Source of the DNA: Saccharospirillaceae bacterium
GTDB lineage: Bacteria; Pseudomonadota; Gammaproteobacteria; Pseudomonadales; Oceanobacteraceae
Direction: 5' to 3'
Length of the DNA: 64,000 bases
Assembly (NCBI GenBank): GCA_022448365.1
Contig: JAKVCS010000001.1
Location: 372,001-436,000, forward strand
The translations under genes were made by a program, and so were the position numbers. Positions within the stretch are counted from its first letter, which is position 1; each line of letters starts with the position of its first letter. A model generated the notes under the pieces. The model made no database searches. It worked only from the letters and a program-made list of their open reading frames with translations, and was not told the DNA's origin. Positions 58,454 through 64,000 of this stretch are shown piece after piece.

Positions 58454-58990
58454 ATGGCCTTGTCTGCCACCATTTTTAAATGCCAATTATCGGTTTCTGA
58501 TCTCAGCCGCCACCACTATCAGGATTACAGCCTGACCCTTGCACAACACCCTTCCGAAACCGAAATGCGCATGATGGTACGCATACTTGCTTTTGCGATA
58601 TTCGCCCACGAGCAGCTCGAATTTAGCCGTGGATTGAGTAATGACGATGAGCCGGATTTATGGCAAAAGAATCTTACCGGAGAGATCGAAAACTGGATCG
58701 AACTGGGGCAACCCGAAGAGAAACGCATTCGCAAAGCCAGCGCCTTAGCGAAACAAGTGGTTGTGATTAACTACCAACAAAATGCATCCAATATCTGGTG
58801 GCAACAGAATTCAGCTAAGTTGACTCGGTTCAAAAACCTGCAGGTAATATCGTTGTCGGAAAATGCAGTTGAACAACTGGCATCATTGTGCAGCCGCGGC
58901 ATGCAACTGCAGGTTACTATCGAAGACGGTACATTGTGGGTGAACAATGGCAGTGACAATCTGGAAGTGGAATTTCGTCAACGCGACTGA
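58454..58990 (+). CDS. yaeQ: YaeQ family protein
   Basis: A 178-residue protein with the YaeQ pattern: ATIFKCQLSVSDLSRHHYQ at the start, HPSETEMRMMVRILAFA near residue 33, DEPDLWQKNLTGEIENWIELGQP near 65 and KQVVVINY near 98. Its fold is a PD-(D/E)xK nuclease type, with candidate residues in EPDLW and WIELGQP. The role in the cell is not well known. It ends at a 10-bp hairpin. Confidence 0.95.
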   Translation: MALSATIFKCQLSVSDLSRHHYQDYSLTLAQHPSETEMRMMVRILAFAIFAHEQLEFSRGLSNDDEPDLWQKNLTGEIENWIELGQPEEKRIRKASALAKQVVVINYQQNASNIWWQQNSAKLTRFKNLQVISLSENAVEQLASLCSRGMQLQVTIEDGTLWVNNGSDNLEVEFRQRD

Positions 58991-59000
58991 CAGCAATCCC

Positions 59001-59025
59001 AGTCTCACCCGGTACGGGTGAGACT
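59001..59025. terminator. hairpin between yaeQ and the lipoprotein gene
   Basis: A perfect 10-bp stem, AGTCTCACCC with GGGTGAGACT, loop GGTAC. It lies 11 bases after yaeQ and just after the convergent lipoprotein stop. There is no clear T tail, but the place suits a shared terminator. Confidence 0.65.
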
Positions 59026-59034
59026 GCTCACCCA

Positions 59035-60180
59035 TCAGTTCAGAGGCGGCCACCAGCTGACGTCGTAATCGTCGCCACTGGTATCATCGTTGTACTCTTT
59101 CACACAATCGTCAAAATCCTCTCCCGGATTTTCATCGCATTGAACGGCTGAAACAATAATTTCAGTTCCCTGCACATAACCCACCAGCAGTAACAGGTTA
59201 TCACTGTCTATCGCAGAATTAATCGCAGCACAGCGAGTATCACAGGCCATCACCTGACCACCGTCATACAGAGCAATTTTGTTATCGCTGTTTGACTTAC
59301 TTAAAGATGCTCCATTTAAAATAAACGCAAAACTGTTGGCAGTATCCAGTTTATCTTCCGGCGTTGCATCGTTCGTCTTTAATTTTGCAGATACCAACTG
59401 GCCGCCGTTACTAACGGTTTTTTCCACTTCAATGTCGTATTCCTTCCCCCAGTCCGGTACAAAATCACTGATATTGCCATCGTCGGTGCGTAATAACTCC
59501 CAGTCATCGGAACTATTGATGCGATAAACAAGGCACAAATTACCGCTGGACTGATTACAATCACTCTGGAAATGGGCGATGCGCCAGGTTGACGTGCTGG
59601 TTCCTTCACAATTTGCGGCGAAATTATCTTCTGCAGCTGAACACTTTACCTTAGTCAACGTCAGATTATTATTCGCTGCAGTGAATTCTAACTGAATAAC
59701 TTTTTTATCGCTGACGGCTGCCGCGATGGCACTACCTTGTTCTGCAGTAGCCGTAAAATTGGCTTCCCCGGCCAATGACCAATTGGTCTGATCGGAAGAC
59801 GTCAGGATATCCGTTGCGGTATATAGCGTTAAAGCAAAGGCATTACCGTCTGCTTGTTCAGTGGCAACAGAACGAAAATCATATTGGTTGGGTTTGCCAT
59901 TTTTATCAAAAGAGGTCTCGACGTTCAGACTGTAACGGTTACCCCACTGAAAAGACGAAAAGCCATTCAGATTTTCAAACACAGAATAGTCGCTCTTTTC
60001 ATTCTCGCGGGTAACAAAACACAATGTGGCCGATGTTTTATCGCATTGCTGTTTGTAGTGTCCGACCTCGATGGTTTGATTTTTATCGCTGTAGTCGATG
60101 CCAAGGTCAAGACAGCCGGCCAACAACATTGTAATTAGTGGTATCAGCATTACTGAGACGCGCTGAAAGATAACACTCAT
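59035..60180 (-). CDS. lipoprotein with two DUF4377-like repeats
   Basis: A 381-residue protein with a lipobox LLAGC (Cys23) after a hydrophobic signal. Two similar units of about 150 residues follow. Unit one has VGHYKQQCDKTSATLCFV, then FSSFQWGNRYSLNVET. Unit two has IAHFQSDCNQSSGNLCLV, then ISDFVPDWGKEYDIEVE. The C-x8-C spacing and the GxxY strand resemble DUF4377, usually a single small domain. The C-terminus is acidic and ends WWPPLN. Outer-membrane location is probable. Function unknown. Confidence 0.7.
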   Translation of the reverse strand: MSVIFQRVSVMLIPLITMLLAGCLDLGIDYSDKNQTIEVGHYKQQCDKTSATLCFVTRENEKSDYSVFENLNGFSSFQWGNRYSLNVETSFDKNGKPNQYDFRSVATEQADGNAFALTLYTATDILTSSDQTNWSLAGEANFTATAEQGSAIAAAVSDKKVIQLEFTAANNNLTLTKVKCSAAEDNFAANCEGTSTSTWRIAHFQSDCNQSSGNLCLVYRINSSDDWELLRTDDGNISDFVPDWGKEYDIEVEKTVSNGGQLVSAKLKTNDATPEDKLDTANSFAFILNGASLSKSNSDNKIALYDGGQVMACDTRCAAINSAIDSDNLLLLVGYVQGTEIIVSAVQCDENPGEDFDDCVKEYNDDTSGDDYDVSWWPPLN

Positions 60181-60197
60181 GTGACAGAGTTTCCCTG

Positions 60198-61346
60198 TTA
60201 GGTTTTAGTGGCCTCAAGTATCAGAGGCGCGGCATAATTTTCCAGCAGCCGTTGTTGAACTGCACTGCTTTGACCAGCAATACGTTGATTAAGGGCTTCG
60301 ATGTCCTTACTCAGGTTCAGAGTGAGATCAACCCGATGCTGACTGAAACGATCACTCTTCTGTTGCAATAACCATAACGCCGCATGGTGTACCGGCAGCA
60401 CTTCAATCATGCTCTGAAGTTGCTGATCAATATGGTTCGCCATTATATCAGCATCCTGCAATTGTTCAGCGACTAACGGCGTACCGAAATTAACTTTTAC
60501 TTTACCTTTAGCACCGGTGAGACCCGTGAGAATACTACGCACATCTTCTTCGTCATCTTTTTGATAATCATCGGCACTGGCGCGACTGACCAGTTCCTTG
60601 GCTTTCATCAGATCGCAAGGGTCCCATTCATACTCAATTGAAACCGGAACGGGGTTGAGCGCCTGCATGGTCTCAGCAAAGCTCTCCTTACGCTCTCTGC
60701 CATGCAGTGCCAGCATTTTCAACACGGCGGTATCGGTTTTATCGATATTGTCTTTAGCCCGGCCTTCGCGCTGGGCGATCCAGATAGACTGCCCTTCTTC
60801 GATCGAGTGTCGGATATAGCCGGAAAGACGCTGTAATTCACGCAATTTCTGGCGTTTATTATCGATACTGCGCTTGACGATAAAGCTCTTATTTAGCCGC
60901 ATGATGTCGGCTACGTCCGGGTTATTCAGCAGGTTGTCGCCAATCGCAATCCGGCTGGTAGGCCAGCCTGCCAGATGCAGTGAATAATTAATCATGGTGG
61001 GGTCCATGGCAATATCGCGATGGTTTGAGATCCAGGCGTACGGCGTTGCAGGATTGAGCTGATCGAGCCCCTCTACCACAACCTCCGTGGTAGAGCGTTG
61101 TAACAGACGTTCAATTTTAGGTTCCAGCCACAGCTGAAACGCCTCTATCGAATCGACCTGAGAGAACTCTTTTCTTACCCGGGCCGAAAATACCGGCTTT
61201 GCGATCGGCTTAACAATACCGGGCAACGATGGGAAGCGGTAATTCAACAGCGCTCCTAATAACTCATCCGAAGTCAGTAAACGCTGCAATACAGTAGTCA
61301 CCTCTTCATCGTTAAAAGGACGAATGTCAGCGTAATTGTCAGTCAT
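60198..61346 (-). CDS. PlsC-type acyltransferase family protein
   Basis: A 382-residue protein with an acyltransferase block: ISNHRDIAMDPTMINY near residue 110 (His followed by Asp), NKSFIVKRS near 155, SIWIAQREGRAKDN near 190 and PVSIEYEWDPCD near 230. It has no clear membrane segment. It probably acylates lysophosphatidate or a related lipid. It is followed by the lipoprotein gene after 17 bases, possibly on one transcript. Confidence 0.8.
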   Translation of the reverse strand: MTDNYADIRPFNDEEVTTVLQRLLTSDELLGALLNYRFPSLPGIVKPIAKPVFSARVRKEFSQVDSIEAFQLWLEPKIERLLQRSTTEVVVEGLDQLNPATPYAWISNHRDIAMDPTMINYSLHLAGWPTSRIAIGDNLLNNPDVADIMRLNKSFIVKRSIDNKRQKLRELQRLSGYIRHSIEEGQSIWIAQREGRAKDNIDKTDTAVLKMLALHGRERKESFAETMQALNPVPVSIEYEWDPCDLMKAKELVSRASADDYQKDDEEDVRSILTGLTGAKGKVKVNFGTPLVAEQLQDADIMANHIDQQLQSMIEVLPVHHAALWLLQQKSDRFSQHRVDLTLNLSKDIEALNQRIAGQSSAVQQRLLENYAAPLILEATKT

Positions 61347-61605
61347 AAATCATCTCATATTCCCAATTTGGCCGTACCCTTCATCTCAGCCAGCACAATG
61401 GATTTACCGACCGGGCAAATAGCCATTACAGTAACCAACCAACAATACAAATAACCAGCATAACTATTTATTTGTTGAACGACGTACCGATACAGATACA
61501 GATACAACAAGTCTGACCAGGTTATTGTCTGCAATGGGCCGTTCGCAGGGTCAGTCGCTTTAGTATATCCTTGCCGCTTTCTCAGAGCGAACAAGGTAAT
61601 TAATA

Positions 61606-62007
61606 ATGGTTGATACGTGGCAACCTGCCGGTGGTGATACCACTGAACCAGACTTGACAGTATTGAAAACGCTGGCCAGCCTGCACCAGCAACTGGAAAT
61701 ATCCACGGATCTGAATGCTGCAATCGATGAACAGAATCTGGCACGAGCCCGCAGCTGGATTCAGCTTGCGGAAGATCAGTGGCAGACGGTGATCAATGAA
61801 ATGGAACAACAGGAACGACTTGATCTGGCTACTTTTTATACAGTTGCAGAGATGAAGTTAAGCGGCTGGGAAGCACGGGATAAAAACCCTGCGATCTGGA
61901 TTTACCGGTTTCTGAAGAAAACTAAGCAACTTCCGGAAAAAGACATTATCAAAGCACTCAAAGGTAAAACAGATAATCGTTATATTCCGTATGGCAGTGT
62001 TTTATAA
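61606..62007 (+). CDS. hypothetical protein
   Basis: A 133-residue, mainly helical, soluble protein (LTVLKTLASLHQQLEI; LARARSWIQLAEDQWQTV; ATFYTVAEMKLSGWEARDKNP) with a basic C-terminal half ending RYIPYGSVL. No family is recognised. The coding strand is opposite to the histidine kinase gene, with which it converges. A frame on the other strand (61355-61744) is judged a shadow. Confidence 0.6.
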   Translation: MVDTWQPAGGDTTEPDLTVLKTLASLHQQLEISTDLNAAIDEQNLARARSWIQLAEDQWQTVINEMEQQERLDLATFYTVAEMKLSGWEARDKNPAIWIYRFLKKTKQLPEKDIIKALKGKTDNRYIPYGSVL

Positions 62008-62045
62008 CGCACATCCCCTGACAGACGACGTGATTGACGCCAGTC

Positions 62046-63998
62046 TTACGCTAGATATTGCTGTAATGCCTGGCGTAACGCGTCAAATTTAACCGGCTTG
62101 GACAGATAGTCATTCATTCCGGCTTCTACACAGGCTTTTTTCTGTTCTGCCATCACATCCGCCGACAGTGCCAATACCGGCAAATCCAGATTCATCTCTC
62201 GACGAATCTCGCGTGTCGCTTCAAGGCCATCCATTACCGGCATATGACAATCCATTAATACCAGATCAAAACGATCAGACTGCAGTTTCCGAAGCGCTTC
62301 CTCACCGTTATCAGCAATGATGGTGTCACACCCCATCCGTTTCAGCATCTGACTGGCGACCTTCTGGTTAACCGGATTATCTTCTGCAAGAAGAATACGC
62401 TTACCCTGCAATACACCCGTACCATCAGGTACGGGGCTGACTGTCCGAGAGTATGGGCTGATCACCTGTTGACGGTCATGATTCAACGCGATGTTTGTTA
62501 ATAATTGTTCCAGATTTTTCTGGCCTATGGGCCAATCCCAATAAGCGCTTACACCATTTTTAAGCAGAACACTTGGGTCGAAATGAATGGTATCGGGATA
62601 AGTCACGGCAATATGGATTTGCGCCCGTTGCAATATTTCCCAATCGTCCTGCAAAGACGCAAACAAGCGTTTCGACAGCACAAGAATGGCCGGAGATTCA
62701 TTCTTAAGAGCATCCAACAAAGCGTTTTTATTAGAAAATTCTCGTTGTGGTGCACCCAACCCGCGCGCCACGGCAACCACGAGTGCCCGGTTAACACGCA
62801 ATTCATCGGCAATCCAGATAGGTAATTCTGCAAAGGCCACTGTGCTGTCGGTATTAGCATCCGTTTCCTCACGACTGGCAACCTTCAGATGCAGATCGAG
62901 CCAGAAATTCGAGCCCACCTCGGGTGAACTGATCACACCCACTTTGCCACTCATCAACTGCGCTAAGCGACGGCTGATACTTAACCCAAGCCCCGTACCG
63001 CCTGCCATTGTCGAGAGTTTTCCATGAGCAAAGGTGTATTCATCAAACAAATGCATCGCCTTGGATGCTTCGATCCCAATTCCAGTGTCTTCCACCGAAA
63101 AACGCAGATGAACGGTTTCTCCGCGACGAGCAACGACCACCAGACGCAATAACACGTGTCCTTGATTGGTAAATTTGATCGCATTGGTCAGAAAGTTCAT
63201 CAGGATCTGGCGGATTCGTACCGCATCACCGACCAGGACTTCAGGAATGCCATCTTCGACAAATGACTGCAACGCCAGCGACTTCTCTTTGGCTTTGGCT
63301 GAAACCATACGTAAAACGTCATCCGCCATGGCACGAACATTAAACGCTTCCTCTTCGATGGTGAGCTTTTCTGCTTCGATTTTAGAAATATCGAGGATAT
63401 CGTTGATTACCGCTAACAGGTGATCAGAAGATGATTGAATGACTTTCAAAAAGCCAAGCTGTTCTTCGCTCAATGATGTCTGCTCCATCAGCGATACCAT
63501 ACCGAGCAAACCATTCATGGGTGTCCGGATTTCGTGACTCATACTGGCAAGAAACCGGCTCTTGGCCAGACTCGCCTGATCGGCATCATCACGCTCTTGC
63601 TCCAGTAGGTCTCTGGCTTTAATTTGTTCGGTAATGTCCGTACTGATTACCAACAGGCTCTGCAGCTCATTGTCGACCACCACCGGCACCAACTGATTCG
63701 ACAACAACACTCTGCCACCGCCAGGCACCGGGACACTCATTTCGTACGATTGCGGTTGATGGCTTTCAACCGCGCTTCTCAGGCGAGCGAGAAAAGCTTG
63801 GGCAAATTCAGGGGAAAGATGCTCAGTGCTCAGGGTACCGATCAGATTCTCACGTTCGTAACCATTGAGTATGTGATTAACATCAAGGATGCGACCGGCT
63901 GAATCGATTTCAGTGACAATATCGGGAAGATGTTTCCAAAGCAGGGCAAAACGCTGACGCTCTTTATTAACCTGCTCAAGTTCTCTGCGGGCTCTTTG
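62046..63998 (-). CDS. hybrid sensor histidine kinase/response regulator (5' end beyond window)
   Basis: The frame stays open through the window edge, so the start is missing. From the edge inwards: a coiled linker (RRELEQVNKERQRF), a PAS domain (LPDIVTEIDSAGRILDVN), a second linker, HisKA with SMSHEIRTPMNGLLG, HATPase with NFLTNAIKFTNQG, DTGIGIE and GGTGLGLSIS, a pseudo-receiver-like region without a phospho-Asp, and a C-terminal receiver with LAEDNP and the phospho-acceptor Asp in LVLMDCHMPVMDG. It is probably an atypical BarA-like kinase; its signal and partner are unknown. Confidence 0.93.
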   Translation of the reverse strand, partial: QRARRELEQVNKERQRFALLWKHLPDIVTEIDSAGRILDVNHILNGYERENLIGTLSTEHLSPEFAQAFLARLRSAVESHQPQSYEMSVPVPGGGRVLLSNQLVPVVVDNELQSLLVISTDITEQIKARDLLEQERDDADQASLAKSRFLASMSHEIRTPMNGLLGMVSLMEQTSLSEEQLGFLKVIQSSSDHLLAVINDILDISKIEAEKLTIEEEAFNVRAMADDVLRMVSAKAKEKSLALQSFVEDGIPEVLVGDAVRIRQILMNFLTNAIKFTNQGHVLLRLVVVARRGETVHLRFSVEDTGIGIEASKAMHLFDEYTFAHGKLSTMAGGTGLGLSISRRLAQLMSGKVGVISSPEVGSNFWLDLHLKVASREETDANTDSTVAFAELPIWIADELRVNRALVVAVARGLGAPQREFSNKNALLDALKNESPAILVLSKRLFASLQDDWEILQRAQIHIAVTYPDTIHFDPSVLLKNGVSAYWDWPIGQKNLEQLLTNIALNHDRQQVISPYSRTVSPVPDGTGVLQGKRILLAEDNPVNQKVASQMLKRMGCDTIIADNGEEALRKLQSDRFDLVLMDCHMPVMDGLEATREIRREMNLDLPVLALSADVMAEQKKACVEAGMNDYLSKPVKFDALRQALQQYLA

Positions 63999-64000
63999 CA

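Noticed and set aside
61355-61744. A 129-residue minus-strand frame
   Set aside because: It overlaps the better-supported gene at 61606-62007 and the product looks like random translation.

Overview
The window looks like a chromosomal segment of a marine-type gammaproteobacterium of the Oceanospirillales/Pseudomonadales kind; I cannot name the genus. The main clue is the gene order gyrA-serC-pheA-hisC-(tyrA-aroA fusion)-cmk-rpsA-ihfB-lapA-lapB-pyrF, together with mtaD-ubiG-mupP-yciK on the other side of gyrA. Both blocks and the TyrA-AroA fusion are typical of pseudomonads and their relatives.

Layout. (1) 1-8570, minus strand, clearly richer in A+T than the rest: a surface-glycan locus that follows pyrF after only 14 bases. 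It reads cupin, sugar-type nucleotidyltransferase, GDPD-like phosphodiesterase, HAD phosphatase, a second divergent nucleotidyltransferase fused to a SnoaL-like domain, a probable terminator, then Wzm/Wzt-type ABC exporter, a large glycosyltransferase, an unknown protein and a WavE-family protein. (2) 8585-22482, minus strand: housekeeping genes for pyrimidine synthesis, LPS control, translation, aromatic amino acids, serine and DNA gyrase. (3) 22775-27759, plus strand: mtaD, ubiG, mupP, yciK and a class V aminotransferase. (4) 27965-34265: accessory genes, namely a DUF3127 protein with an SSB-like tail, endonuclease I, a secreted PI-PLC/ricin protein, several small unknowns, a GRDP-like protein with a Cys-rich tail and a SUMF1/FGE-like protein. 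(5) 34580-41410: a restriction island (hsdR, hsdS, hsdM, mrr) in which hsdM and mrr each carry an in-frame nonsense codon. (6) 41690-53685: pgm, a small Cys4 protein, two c-di-GMP enzymes, fatty-acid genes (acyl-CoA dehydrogenase, fadD, AraC-type regulator, desaturase) and a small DnaQ-like protein. (7) 53716-58122: a branched-chain amino-acid operon (leucine dehydrogenase, E1 alpha, E1 beta, E2). (8) 58454-64000: yaeQ, a two-repeat lipoprotein, an acyltransferase, a small unknown and a hybrid histidine kinase cut by the window end.

Main observations: the two-nucleotidyltransferase cassette, which may build an unusual activated head group for a surface polymer; two independent nonsense mutations in neighbouring restriction genes; and a three-copy, two-hairpin intergenic repeat whose stems covary, near serC/pheA and upstream of ubiG. 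No rRNA, tRNA, CRISPR array, insertion sequence or origin was seen. All functions come from reading the sequence; no database search was possible.
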